Shown here one piece after another: positions 1 through 8,408 of a DNA stretch of 60,855 nt (position 1 is its first letter; every line of letters begins with the position of its first letter). Where the stretch lies: NCBI RefSeq assembly GCF_001597745.1, contig NZ_LUHJ01000049.1, positions 41,829 to 102,683 on the forward strand. Reading direction: 5' to 3'. The notes below the pieces were generated by a model. That model worked only from the letters and a program-made list of their open reading frames with translations, ran no database searches and was not told the origin of the DNA. The DNA is from Anabaena sp. 4-3 (GTDB lineage Bacteria > Cyanobacteriota > Cyanobacteriia > Cyanobacteriales > Nostocaceae). Both the position numbers and the translations under genes were made by a program.

Positions 1-1
1 C

Positions 2-102
2 AGGACTTACGGAAAATATCTCTCAAACCCTATTTTCTTCTCTACGAGACGCTACGCGAACGCGAACGTGGTTCATTATTCCGTGACTTGTGCGTAAGTC
101 CT
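2..102. repeat. Small inverted-repeat (MITE-like) element at window edge
   Basis: The sequence begins with AGGACTTACG (2-11) and ends with the reverse complement CGTAAGTCCT (93-102), enclosing about 80 bp rich in short GCGAACG-type motifs. No open reading frame is supported. Similar AGGACTTAC ends recur at 4722, so this looks like a dispersed palindromic element. It lies at the window edge and could extend leftwards. Confidence 0.55.
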
Positions 103-498
103 AATTAAATAATTTTTCCCCAGAATTCTTGACTTTTGACTTGTTTGATGCCCCATGCCCAATTCCTAATTTTGGTTGAAATCGACACATAACGGTCTAG
201 CATGGAATATTTAAACTAGACAACAGCTAGACTCTTACAACCTTGAAAGCTGACAACAAGGGGATGAAAGTCTCTCTTCCCAGTCCCTAGTCTCCGCAGT
301 CAACAATTAATTGCAGACTCTTTATACCTATAAAACCAACCACCAGTCAACGCACGCGGTAGTCAAGATAACTTTGTCCAAGATTTAAAAACTGTTGTCT
401 GCTAAGTTTTTGAATTTTGCGAGAAGTTAGAACTTCGGTGATTTTGAATGCCGCTAAGTATCACTAGGTGGCGTGGTAACAGTACCTTGGAGGATTTG
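103..498. other. Intergenic region upstream of hemN
   Basis: No gene is seen. The stretch is AT-rich and contains short low-complexity runs of the GTCCCTAGTC type. It must hold the promoter of the hemN-like gene, but no confident -35/-10 pair was identified. A GAGG Shine-Dalgarno sequence sits just before the preferred hemN start at 499. Confidence 0.4.
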
Positions 499-1881
499 AT
501 GGTTTTTCTTTCATCTGGTGTTAAATTTGATTTAGATTTGATTCAGAAGTATGATACTCCTGCACCTAGATATACCAGTTATCCACCCGCTACACAGTTA
601 ACTGAGGAATTTACTGAGCAAGATTTTCGAGATGCGATCGCAGCTTCCAATCAACGAAAAACACCTCTGTCTTTGTATTTCCATATTCCTTTTTGTCAGA
701 GTGCTTGTTACTTTTGCGGTTGCAATACGGTAATTTCTAACAATAAGAATATTGCCAAACCTTACTTAGAAAACTTAGCGCGAGAAATCCAGCATACAGC
801 ATCATTGATTGATTCAGATAGAAAGGTGTTGCAAATACATTGGGGTGGTGGTACACCCAATTATTTAGATTGCGAGCAAGTAGAATTTGTCTGGAAACAA
901 ATTCATCGCCATTTTAACCTTGATCCAGAGGCAGAAATTTCTATTGAGATTAATCCCCGCTACGTTGATAAAGATTATATTTTCTTTCTCAGGGAAATCG
1001 GGTTTAATCGTGTTAGTTTTGGCATTCAAGATTTTAACACCCAAGTGCAAGTAGCTGTTAACCGTGTCCAACCTGAAGAAATGTTATTCGATGTCATGAG
1101 TTGGATTAAAGCAGCTAAGTTTAACAGTGTGAATGTAGACTTAATTTATGGTTTACCTTATCAAACTTTACAAACTTTTCAAGAGACGCTGAGAAAGACT
1201 GTTGCATTAGATCCTGAGCGAATTGTGGTGTTTAACTTTGCCTATGTACCTTGGTTAAAGCCAGCACAGAAAAATATTCCTGTGTCAGCTTTACCGCAAC
1301 CACAGGAAAAGTTAGAAATTCTCAAGATGACGATTGAAGAATTGACTAATAGCCAGTATCAATTTATTGGTATGGATCATTTTGCTAAAGTTAATGATGA
1401 ACTAGCAGTTGCTCAACGTAACCGCACCCTCCAGCGTAACTTCCAAGGCTACACCACCCACGCCGAAACAGAACTTTTTGGTTTTGGTGCGACATCTATC
1501 AGTATGCTACATGATGCTTATGTCCAAAATCATAAGCAATTGAAAGAATATTACCAAGCAGTTGCAGCAGATGTTTTACCAGTGAGTAAAGGAATTAAAC
1601 TCACGCCAGATGATATTATCAGACGCGATGTCATTATGTCTATTATGTCCAATTTTCAACTGTATAAGCAGGACATAGAAGAAAAATATGATATCAAATT
1701 TGATCAATATTTTGCCCATGAGCTAGAATTATTACAGCCATTAGCTGATGATGGACTTGTAGATTTATCTAGTAATCATATCCAAATCACAGACATTGGT
1801 CGGTTATTGGTGAGAAATATTGCTGTTGTTTTTGATAATCATAATCAAAAGCCAGAAAAACAATTTTCCCGCGCTATTTAA
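499..1881 (+). CDS. hemN: Oxygen-independent coproporphyrinogen III oxidase (HemN-type radical SAM)
   Basis: A 460-residue radical SAM enzyme predicted to convert coproporphyrinogen III to protoporphyrinogen IX without oxygen, in cytosolic tetrapyrrole synthesis. The 4Fe-4S motif is visible as CX3CX2C (C66, C70, C73) in the HemN context PFCQSACYFCGCN, which includes the extra Cys typical of true HemN. GGGTP follows in the SAM-binding part. The N-terminal YDTPAPRYTSYPPA stretch is also HemN-like and separates it from HemW-type paralogues. The start at 499 is chosen over an in-frame ATG at 448 because GAGG lies seven bases upstream. It has no operon partner. Confidence 0.92.
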   Translation: MVFLSSGVKFDLDLIQKYDTPAPRYTSYPPATQLTEEFTEQDFRDAIAASNQRKTPLSLYFHIPFCQSACYFCGCNTVISNNKNIAKPYLENLAREIQHTASLIDSDRKVLQIHWGGGTPNYLDCEQVEFVWKQIHRHFNLDPEAEISIEINPRYVDKDYIFFLREIGFNRVSFGIQDFNTQVQVAVNRVQPEEMLFDVMSWIKAAKFNSVNVDLIYGLPYQTLQTFQETLRKTVALDPERIVVFNFAYVPWLKPAQKNIPVSALPQPQEKLEILKMTIEELTNSQYQFIGMDHFAKVNDELAVAQRNRTLQRNFQGYTTHAETELFGFGATSISMLHDAYVQNHKQLKEYYQAVAADVLPVSKGIKLTPDDIIRRDVIMSIMSNFQLYKQDIEEKYDIKFDQYFAHELELLQPLADDGLVDLSSNHIQITDIGRLLVRNIAVVFDNHNQKPEKQFSRAI

Positions 1882-2477
1882 TACCGTTTACTGTCAGGTT
1901 GATCAATTTAGGCAACCAGGGGAATTTCTGGATATATTTGTCAACAACCTCAGTTTGTTCTAGCGTTGTTGAGACTTGCCAAGTATTTAATGCGAGTTTA
2001 GCTATTCAAGATGATAAAAATCACTGTCAAATTACTGATGACTTTTGACATGATTAATTTATAAAATATACTATTTAACATCCCAGCAAAAATATTATTT
2101 TAAGTTCGTAGTAAGGACTTTAGTCCTTATTTTTTTATTTCTTGCTTGTAGCGTCCTGTATCTTTAAGTTTTCTCTTGTACCATTCTCAATCAGAATAGA
2201 TGGGCATTGCCAACACCATAAAACTAAGGATGTTAGTAACTTGCAAGCAATCCCAACGTACAAAAATTGTCTACACAGTAGCATTGCCAAGCATGGCAAA
2301 GAAAGGACTAAAGTCCTGACTACAAACACAAAAGTTTAAATAATTTTCATTTTCTCTTGTTTATCTAGCTATTACCGATATCTATCTTTTGGCTTCAAAA
2401 GTTACTTCATCAGGTGGAAACGTAACTTGATTCAAATTGTTAATCTGAGTTAAAGATGATATTTTTGAGGAGATTAT
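1882..2477. other. Intergenic region carrying an inverted-repeat element
   Basis: No credible gene. The central part (2108-2323) is a terminal-inverted-repeat element listed separately. Short open frames there run on both strands across the repeat, resemble nothing I recognise, and are treated as chance frames. The last 60 bases should hold the promoter of the GlsB-like gene. Confidence 0.4.
2108..2323. repeat. MITE-like element with about 21-bp terminal inverted repeats
   Basis: The left end at 2108-2128 (GTAGTAAGGACTTTAGTCCTT) and the right end at 2302-2323 are near-complementary. Each end is itself a small palindrome around GGACTTTAGTCC. The 216-bp unit has no credible coding capacity, so it fits a non-autonomous mobile element or dispersed palindromic repeat. 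The family is not recognised. Confidence 0.55.
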
Positions 2478-2750
2478 ATGAATATTATTGCGTGGATAAT
2501 ATTAGGACTATTGGCTGGTGCGATCGCTAAGGCGATTTATCCAGGACATCAAGGTGGTGGTATCCTTGCCACAATGATTTTAGGTATAATTGGCGCATTT
2601 ATCGGTGGTAGTTTATATAGCCTATTGGCAACGGGAACGTTACAAATTACGGCGACTGGTTTTAGTATTCCCGGACTTTTATTAGCAATAATTGGGGCAA
2701 TTATCGCTATCTATATTTGGGGACTCATCACCAGAAGCCGTAGCGCATAG
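2478..2750 (+). CDS. GlsB/YeaQ/YmgE family stress-response membrane protein
   Basis: A 90-residue, very hydrophobic protein with three predicted membrane segments (about 2-20, 28-50 and 62-84). The glycine-rich spacing (LLAGAIAK, GGGILATMILGIIGAFIGG) is typical of the GlsB/YeaQ/YmgE, or transglycosylase-associated, family. Members are small envelope proteins induced by stress; the biochemical role is unknown. A GAGGAG Shine-Dalgarno sequence precedes the ATG by six bases. It lies 123 bp upstream of the manganese catalase on the same strand, which fits a stress-related context, although co-transcription is not shown. Confidence 0.85.
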   Translation: MNIIAWIILGLLAGAIAKAIYPGHQGGGILATMILGIIGAFIGGSLYSLLATGTLQITATGFSIPGLLLAIIGAIIAIYIWGLITRSRSA

Positions 2751-2873
2751 TTGCAGAATAAATTCACAGCCAAAAAAATTAAGTGTGAAAGCCAGATTTT
2801 TTGCAATCAAACCCACAAGATTTAAGGGTTTGATGCCAATGATTGTTGTAGTAATTAATTGAAGAGGCAGTTC

Positions 2874-3566
2874 ATGTTTTTCCATAAAAAAGAGCCTATT
2901 CATGCTGTAAAGATTGATGAGGCTAACCCTCGTTTTGCTCAGTTACTTTTAGAGCAGTTTGGCGGAGCGACAGGAGAATTATCAGCAGCTTTGCAATATT
3001 GGGTACAATCATTTCACGTTGAAAATGCTGGAATTCGAGATATGCTGCAAGATATTGCTATCGAAGAATTTGGGCATTTAGAGATGGTTGGTAGACTCAT
3101 CGAAGCTCATACTAAAAATACGGATCAAACAGAGGCTTATAGAAGCACTCTCTTTGCTGTTAGAGGTATAGGGCCTCACTTTCTCGATAGTCAAGGTAAT
3201 GCTTGGACTGCAAGTTACCTGAATGAAGGTGGTGATGTGGTGCGAGATTTGAGAGCTAATATTGCTGCTGAAGCTGGCGCACGTCAAACTTACGAAGAGT
3301 TAATTAAATTATGTCCAGATCAAGGAACTAAAGAGACTTTAGTTCATTTACTCACACGAGAAGTGTCTCACACTCAGATGTTTATGAAGGCTTTAGAGTC
3401 ACTGGGTAAGTTGACAGATCCATTATTTGGTAATATTCAACCGGATGAAACTGTAAATATCTATTACAATCTCTCTACAAATGGCAATGGTCATGATCAA
3501 CGTGGCCCCTGGAATTCTGAGCCGACATTCCAATACGTTGCTAACCCATTGGAAAGACATCCTTAA
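2874..3566 (+). CDS. Manganese catalase (di-Mn, ferritin-like)
   Basis: A 231-residue non-haem catalase that disproportionates hydrogen peroxide with a binuclear manganese centre. The four-helix-bundle ligand pattern is visible: E35 in GGATGELSAALQYW, the EEFGHLEM helix with Glu and His, then Glu in AAEAGARQTYEEL, and the final REVSHTQMF with Glu and His. The length is that of the shorter cyanobacterial (KatB-like) forms. The start at 2874 is preferred over an upstream TTG at 2859 because AGAGG lies six bases before it. The C-terminal tail (NGNGHDQRGPWN) is typical of this family. It protects the cytosol from peroxide and sits beside a GlsB-like stress protein and a DUF3891 protein. Confidence 0.93.
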   Translation: MFFHKKEPIHAVKIDEANPRFAQLLLEQFGGATGELSAALQYWVQSFHVENAGIRDMLQDIAIEEFGHLEMVGRLIEAHTKNTDQTEAYRSTLFAVRGIGPHFLDSQGNAWTASYLNEGGDVVRDLRANIAAEAGARQTYEELIKLCPDQGTKETLVHLLTREVSHTQMFMKALESLGKLTDPLFGNIQPDETVNIYYNLSTNGNGHDQRGPWNSEPTFQYVANPLERHP

Positions 3567-3657
3567 TTGCTAGCAGGGGAACGGAGGGAGCAGGGTAGAC
3601 AAGGTAGAAATTCTTTCCCATTCCCCATTCCCTTATTTAAAATCGGGAGATTAATTT

Positions 3658-4386
3658 GTGATTGTTAATGCAACACAAAATGGATGGGAAGTGATATACC
3701 ATCGCGCCCACGCTTTGTTAGCAGCGCAATTAGCAGGACAATGGCGACGCAAAGATTCCCCGCCACGGATGTATGAAACACTCGCGGCTATTTCTCATCA
3801 CGATGATTTAGAACAAGAGTGGAAGGAAGATAATCTGACTGAAGCGGGTGCGCCAAGGGACTTCACGATGAACACAGAAACAATAGTGAAGAAACTGGCT
3901 GATTTGGTGAATAATGCTCGTTATCGAGGGCGGTGGGTAGCTTTATTAATTTCCAAACACCTCAGCCGTTTAAATGAACCAAAACGGGGTGAGTCTCCCG
4001 AACTAAATCAATTTTTAGATGAACAACTGCAAAACCAACAACGTTGGCGCGAGGCACTAGGCTTGCAGCCGGCAGAAGTAGATGCAGCTTATGCGTTTAT
4101 GCAGTGGTGCGATCGCCTATCCTTAATCTTATGTCAAAAAAAGTTACCTGCTGACCAAAGGTTTTTAGAAATTAGCAAAGGGCATGACGGTCAACGCTAT
4201 GACATCATGCAGCGTAGCGATAACTTGATTACTGTGCAACCTTGGCCTTTTGAAGACGATAAATTTACAGTCAATATTGAGGCTTGTAATTTAGAACAAG
4301 TCAAGTTTGAGAGTTGCACGGAACTGAATCAAGCTCTGCAACAAGCACCAATCAAGGTACTAGAGTGGACTTTTGTCAAAAGCTAG
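3658..4386 (+). CDS. DUF3891 family protein
   Basis: A 242-residue soluble protein that I place in DUF3891 from features such as the HRAHALLAAQLAGQW start region, the SHHDD motif (about 46-50) and the FMQWCDRLSLILC segment. The clustered His and Asp residues recall HD-type hydrolases, but a metal site or activity is inference only. The start is GTG with GGGAG nine bases upstream. It lies 91 bp after the manganese catalase on the same strand and may belong to the same stress-related cluster. No membrane segment or signal peptide is seen. Confidence 0.75.
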   Translation: MIVNATQNGWEVIYHRAHALLAAQLAGQWRRKDSPPRMYETLAAISHHDDLEQEWKEDNLTEAGAPRDFTMNTETIVKKLADLVNNARYRGRWVALLISKHLSRLNEPKRGESPELNQFLDEQLQNQQRWREALGLQPAEVDAAYAFMQWCDRLSLILCQKKLPADQRFLEISKGHDGQRYDIMQRSDNLITVQPWPFEDDKFTVNIEACNLEQVKFESCTELNQALQQAPIKVLEWTFVKS

Positions 4387-4402
4387 GCAGACAACCAAAA
4401 TT

Positions 4403-4501
4403 AAAAAGCACCTGGGAGTGTTGCCGTGTTTCCACCCCAAGTGCTTTTTGCTTTCAACTTGCTCCTCACACACAACTGGAGAATATCACCTATTTTCTTT
4501 A
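4403..4501 (-). ncRNA. yfr2: Yfr2-family (Cyano-1) small RNA, copy 1
   Basis: On the minus strand, a TATACT -10 box (4513-4508) precedes an RNA of about 100 nt. It contains GTGTGAGGAGC, which is complementary to the conserved CUCCUCACAC core of cyanobacterial Yfr1. It ends in a strong stem-loop (4403-4449) flanked by T-runs. The loop carries GGAAACA followed by the near copy GGCAACA. GGAAACA repeats and a possible Yfr1 kissing interaction are described for the Yfr2 family. This copy follows the DUF3891 gene convergently. Ends are estimated. Confidence 0.72.
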
Positions 4502-4563
4502 AATGCAAGTATATTGTGTGACGCTTTTTCAACTGGACAGGCAATAGTATTTTCTCCATCAAT

Positions 4564-4664
4564 TAAAAAGCGTCTGGGAGTGTTGCCGTGTTTCCACCCC
4601 AGACGCTTTTTTAATTTCAACTTGCTCCTCACACACAACTGGAGAATATCACTTATTGTCTTGA
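4564..4664 (-). ncRNA. yfr2: Yfr2-family (Cyano-1) small RNA, copy 2
   Basis: This is the second minus-strand copy, very similar to copy 1 through promoter, body and terminator. TATACT lies at 4676-4671, the GTGTGAGGAGC single-stranded core follows, and the GCGTCTGGG/CCCAGACGC hairpin at about 4566-4612 with GGAAACA in its loop ends in T-runs. The region upstream of the -10 (CTGTCCAGTTGA) is also shared with copy 1. This indicates duplication of the whole transcription unit. Confidence 0.72.
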
Positions 4665-4721
4665 AGTACAAGTATATCGTGTGGCACTTTCTCAACTGGA
4701 CAGGTAATAGTATTTTGATCA

Positions 4722-4995
4722 GGACTTACCGAAGATTTGGGTTTGAGGTTCCCCATCCTTCTAGGACGGCTTTTGATAAAATAAGTATACCTGCAACACA
4801 GGCAGAGTCTCGCCGAAAGGGAGGAACCTGTCTCGCAATGGGCAGAAAACGCCGCCGGGCAGACGGTGTATGCTTGCTAAGGGTAAAGTAATCTGAACTT
4901 TTCGACTCGTCCGGTTGTTTGGATCTCCCTTTGTTCGCGCTAGCGTCGCGAAGCGAAGCAAGAATCCTCATGCCTTTAGGCTGAGGAGTGTCAAG
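4722..4995. mobile_element. Degenerate insertion remnant with an IS200/IS605-type right end
   Basis: The segment 4960-4994 reads AAGAATC, a CCTCA/TGAGG hairpin with a TTTA core, then AGTGTCAA. This is the same architecture as the right end of the intact TnpB element at about 35515-35547. The 230 bp before it are G/C-richer than the surroundings and give no recognisable protein; an AGGACTTAC-type end lies at 4722. I read it as the eroded right part of a TnpB-type element inserted between sRNA copies 2 and 3. Confidence 0.45.
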
Positions 4996-4996
4996 T

Positions 4997-5323
4997 CACT
5001 GGCATATTAGTAGGGTGCGTCAGATATTAAAAATCTCATTATTCACAGCATTTCAGCAGTCTGACGCACCCTACAAGACTCGACAGGCAATACTTCAATT
5101 AAAAAGCGTCTGGGAGTGTTGCCGTGTTTCCACCCCAGACGCTTTTTAGTTTTAACTTGCTCCTCACACACAACTAGACAATATCATTGGTTCGATCCAA
5201 TCGCTAGTCTGGTAAGTGACAGTTTGCAAACTGCACTAGCAAGTGTAGGGTGCGTCAGAAGCGATAATTGGGTAAAAAATCCCAGATTTTCCCCATCTGA
5301 CGCACTCTACTAATGTGCCAGTT
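4997..5323. repeat. Inverted-repeat unit enclosing Yfr2 copy 3
   Basis: The arms at 4997-5023 and 5297-5323 are inverted copies matching at about 24 of 27 positions (core GTAGGGTGCGTCAG). Two further inward partners, CTGACGCACCCTAC at 5061-5074 and GTAGGGTGCGTCAG at 5245-5258, make each side a small palindrome. GTAGGGTGCGTCAG is a dispersed motif that recurs singly at about 25539. The Yfr2 copy lies between the two palindromes. Confidence 0.5.
5101..5200 (-). ncRNA. yfr2: Yfr2-family (Cyano-1) small RNA, copy 3
   Basis: This third minus-strand copy keeps the GTGTGAGGAGC core and the GCGTCTGGG/CCCAGACGC terminator hairpin with GGAAACA in the loop (about 5102-5147). The 5' part has diverged: the TATACT box of copies 1 and 2 is replaced by a weak CAGACT, and a TTGCAA is present further upstream. 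It may therefore be differently regulated or poorly expressed. The 5' end is uncertain. Confidence 0.66.
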
Positions 5324-5341
5324 GCCTAAGTCTGGAAAAAT

Positions 5342-6880
5342 TTAATGTAAGAAGTGACGGACACCAGTCAACACCATGACTAAACCTAGTTCATTGGCGG
5401 CTTTGATGGAATCTTGATCACGTAAACTTCCCCCTGGTTGGACAATCGCTGTAATTCCGGCGGCGGCGGCGGTTCTGACAGAATCATCAAAGGGGAAGAA
5501 GCCGTCACTGGCGAGTGTTGCGCCTTTGGCTTTGTCTGCGGCTTGTTCTAGGGCGATTTTGACTGAACCGACGCGATTCATTTGACCAGCACCTACACCT
5601 AGTGTTGTGCGATCGCTTGTGATGACAATGGCATTAGATTTAACGTGTTTGCACACCTTCCAAGCAAACAGCATTTCGGCTAATTCATCCGGTGTGGGTT
5701 GACGGTCGGTGACAATTTGCCATTTACTAGCATCAGCGATCGCATCATCGGCAGCTTGGACGAGAAAACCCCCAGCAATTTGTTTAACTAATGTTTTCGG
5801 GCCAGTGCTTAAATCTGCTAAAGTTAAAACTCGCACGTTGGACTTTTTCGAGAGAATTTTTTGCGCTTCCGCATCACAACTAGGCGCAACCACACATTCT
5901 AAAAATGTCTTAGTTAACTCACTGGCGGTAGCGGCATCAATGGAACGGTTGAGGGCGACAATTCCCCCAAAAGCCGAAACAGAATCAGCATTAAAAGCTT
6001 TTTGGTAAGCTTCCACCAGGGTATTACCTATAGCTGTACCGCAGGGATTAGTATGTTTAATGATGGTAGCGGCCGGTGTATCGGGAAATTCGGCAATAAT
6101 GCGACGGGCAGCTTCTAAATCAACTAAATTGTTGTAACTGAGTTCTTTACCTTGCAATTTCGTAGCCGCAGCCCATCCTGTGGGAGTAGTCCCGGTTTGA
6201 TACCAAGCCGCAGGTTGATGGGGGTTTTCACCGTAACGCAGAGATTGTAATTGTGTGCCAGTGAGATTGTATTGTTGGGGTAGGGATTCCTGAGATTGTT
6301 GAGCTAGGTAGGATGCGATCGCTTGATCATAACTCGCTGTATGTAAGAATCCTTTTAAAGCCGCCTTTTGGCGAAATTCTAAAGATGCTTCGCCGTTATT
6401 TTGGCGTAATTCCTGTAAATATTCATCATACTGCGCCGGGTCACATAATACCGTCAGATGAGCAAAATTCTTTGATGAAGCCCGTAACATTGCGGGGCCA
6501 CCAATATCAATTTGTTCCACAGCTTCAGCTAATGTCACCCCTGGTTTAGCAATAGTCTGCTCAAATGGATACAAATTCACCACCACCAAATCAATCGGGC
6601 GAATTTGGTTATTTTCCAAATCCGTAATATCTTGAGGTACATCCCGCCGTGCTAAAATCCCGCCATGAATGCGCGGATGTAGAGTTTTCACCCGTCCCCC
6701 TAAGATTTCTGGTGAACCTGTGTAATCAGACACCTTGGTGACTGGTATTCCTGCATCCTTGAGGGCTTGGGCTGTTCCCCCACTGCTGATTAAATCAAAT
6801 TCAAATTCTTCCACCAAGCTACGGGCTAGGTCAATTAAACCAGTTTTGTTAGATACACTCAGCAGTGCTAGACGCGCCAT
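5342..6880 (-). CDS. purH: Bifunctional AICAR transformylase / IMP cyclohydrolase
   Basis: This 512-residue enzyme catalyses the last two steps of purine synthesis: formylation of AICAR with 10-formyl-tetrahydrofolate, then ring closure to IMP. The N-terminal MGS-like cyclohydrolase domain (about 1-190) starts with ALLSVSNKTGL and includes STGGTA-like SSGGTA. The C-terminal AICARFT domain (about 200-512) contains the KHTNPCG active-site motif and ends in the family-typical VLTGVRHFLH. Length is normal. It stands alone, convergent with nothing coding; the region downstream is the Yfr2 island. No transcription terminator was identified. Confidence 0.96.
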   Translation of the reverse strand: MARLALLSVSNKTGLIDLARSLVEEFEFDLISSGGTAQALKDAGIPVTKVSDYTGSPEILGGRVKTLHPRIHGGILARRDVPQDITDLENNQIRPIDLVVVNLYPFEQTIAKPGVTLAEAVEQIDIGGPAMLRASSKNFAHLTVLCDPAQYDEYLQELRQNNGEASLEFRQKAALKGFLHTASYDQAIASYLAQQSQESLPQQYNLTGTQLQSLRYGENPHQPAAWYQTGTTPTGWAAATKLQGKELSYNNLVDLEAARRIIAEFPDTPAATIIKHTNPCGTAIGNTLVEAYQKAFNADSVSAFGGIVALNRSIDAATASELTKTFLECVVAPSCDAEAQKILSKKSNVRVLTLADLSTGPKTLVKQIAGGFLVQAADDAIADASKWQIVTDRQPTPDELAEMLFAWKVCKHVKSNAIVITSDRTTLGVGAGQMNRVGSVKIALEQAADKAKGATLASDGFFPFDDSVRTAAAAGITAIVQPGGSLRDQDSIKAANELGLVMVLTGVRHFLH

Positions 6881-7194
6881 GTCTCAATTCCTCAGATGCG
6901 AAAGAACCCAATTTTTACATAACACTTGCGTCACTTCAAGCCCATTCAGGTTAATGGCGTTGCTGACTGGGTGTATAAATGGGGAGATGAGGGGGACAAA
7001 TCAATTCAAAATTCAAAATACCCTACGGGAAGGCAAGCCTACAAAATTCAAAAAGAATTCCTGGGTACTGTTGACGGTTGACTGGGTAAAAGTTATTCTT
7101 CCTCCACTCCCCCTGCTTCCCAGTCCCCAATACCCAGTACCCATTCCCCAATATTGTAGTATGATGTAAATTCGTGCTACTACAGGTAGAGGCT
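6881..7194. other. Intergenic region with the left arm of an inverted repeat
   Basis: This divergent upstream region between purH and the GNAT gene contains the left arm (7003-7112) of a long inverted repeat plus low-complexity CCCAGTCCCC/TACCCAGTA runs. No RNA gene or confident promoter is seen. Confidence 0.4.
7003..7112. repeat. Left arm of about 110-bp inverted repeat flanking the GNAT gene
   Basis: The segment running from ATTCAAAATACCCTACGGGA through TTGACGGTTGACTGGGTAAA to CTTCCTCC is present as a near-exact reverse complement at 8409-8520; only a couple of mismatches were seen by eye. The 1.3 kb between the arms holds one gene. A looser relative occurs at about 55920-56060, so this is a dispersed repeat family. 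Confidence 0.8.
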
Positions 7195-8370
7195 ATGACA
7201 CCTCAATTCAAATACACCAGAGCCGAGCAAGAGGATATTCCAAAATTGGGAGCTATCCTCGAACAGTGCTTTATCATGCCATCTGGTGACAGTGCGATTT
7301 ATGCTAAACGTATTGGTTTAGAAAACTTTCGCGTCATCTATCGAGAGCAACAAGTGGCTGGGGGACTGGCTATTATCCCGATGGCTCAGTGGTGGGGTGG
7401 TGAACGTGTACCGATGGCGGGTATTGCGGCTGTGGGTATTGCTCCAGAATATCGCGGTGATGGTGCTGCGATCGCATTAATTCAACACGCCCTCCAAGAC
7501 ATCCACGCCCAGCAAGTACCAATTTCCGTTCTCTATCCCGCTACGCAACGCCTATACCGCAAAGCCGGATATGAACAAGCCGGAAGCTACTGCACTTGGG
7601 AAATTTCCACCGCAAGTATTCAAATACACGCCCAACCTTTACCTGTACAACCTTTTGATTGCACAAATCAGGAAATTTGTCAAGCTTTATATCAACAGCA
7701 AGCCAAACTCACTCATGGATATTTAGACAGACATCCCGCAATTTGGAATGGAATTATTCACACTGATGAACCTACAACTGTTTACACTTATTTGATTGGT
7801 GAAACAGACAAACCCCAAGGTTATATTATTTTTACTCAAGAAAGAGCAAAAGAAGGCTCTATCTTGAACATTAGAGATTGGACAATTCTATCGAATGATG
7901 CTGCACAAAGTTTCTGGGCGTTTCTCGCTAAACATCGTTCTCAAATTGATCAAGTACATTGGAAAAGTTCCATAGTCGATGCTCTCACATTGCTGTTACC
8001 AGAGCAATCAGCTAAAATCCAGCAACAGGCGCGTTGGATGTTAAGAATAGTTGATGTATGCAAAGCACTAGAAGCGCGGGGTTATCCCGAAGGAATTACC
8101 GCCGAATTACATTTAGATGTACAAGATGATTTATTAACCGCTAACCACGGTAAGTTTATTTTATCTGTTGCCAATGGTCGGGGTGAAGTGACTCAGGGCG
8201 GTAAAGGAGAGTTCAAGTTAGACATTAGCGGATTAGCATCTTTATACAGCAGTTTATTGACACCCCATCAATTACAGTTAACAGGGAAACTAGATGCAAC
8301 AGCAACAGCACTCTCCACCGCTACACAAATCTTTGCTGGTGCATCCCCTTGGATGGCTGATTTCTTTTAA
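7195..8370 (+). CDS. GNAT N-acetyltransferase, Eis-like, with C-terminal sterol-carrier-type domain
   Basis: A 391-residue protein with the enhanced-intracellular-survival (Eis) layout. An N-terminal GNAT domain (about 1-150) carries the acetyl-CoA loop region GIAPEYRGDGAAIALIQ. A second degenerate GNAT-like middle follows, and the C-terminal SCP2-like domain (about 285-391) includes LTANHGKFILSVANGRGEV. Such enzymes acetylate amines, including aminoglycosides in some mycobacteria; the substrate here is unknown. ATG 7195 is preferred to 7174 because AGGTAGAGG precedes it. The gene is bracketed by a long inverted repeat, which could allow inversion or could have arisen by independent repeat insertion. 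Confidence 0.82.
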   Translation: MTPQFKYTRAEQEDIPKLGAILEQCFIMPSGDSAIYAKRIGLENFRVIYREQQVAGGLAIIPMAQWWGGERVPMAGIAAVGIAPEYRGDGAAIALIQHALQDIHAQQVPISVLYPATQRLYRKAGYEQAGSYCTWEISTASIQIHAQPLPVQPFDCTNQEICQALYQQQAKLTHGYLDRHPAIWNGIIHTDEPTTVYTYLIGETDKPQGYIIFTQERAKEGSILNIRDWTILSNDAAQSFWAFLAKHRSQIDQVHWKSSIVDALTLLLPEQSAKIQQQARWMLRIVDVCKALEARGYPEGITAELHLDVQDDLLTANHGKFILSVANGRGEVTQGGKGEFKLDISGLASLYSSLLTPHQLQLTGKLDATATALSTATQIFAGASPWMADFF

Positions 8371-8372
8371 TT

Positions 8373-8402
8373 GGGTACTGGGTACTGGGTACTGGGTACT
8401 GG
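8373..8402 (+). repeat. TACTGGG heptanucleotide tandem repeat
   Basis: Four copies of TACTGGG lie directly after the GNAT gene stop codon. Such short tandem repeats are characteristic of heterocystous cyanobacterial intergenic DNA. Confidence 0.8.
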
Positions 8403-8408
8403 GAGATG

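Noticed and set aside
2135-2339. Overlapping open frames on both strands inside the inverted-repeat element
   Set aside because: They are mirror frames of a MITE-like repeat without coding signature.
4373-4891. A 172-codon open frame through the Yfr2 region on the plus strand
   Set aside because: It runs through two copies of the sRNA terminator hairpins in antisense and includes duplicated segments; no protein family signature and no ribosome site.
4400-5150. Spaced identical repeats that could suggest a CRISPR array
   Set aside because: Only three units of about 100 bp at irregular spacing, each with its own promoter and terminator-like hairpin; this fits sRNA genes, not repeats with spacers.
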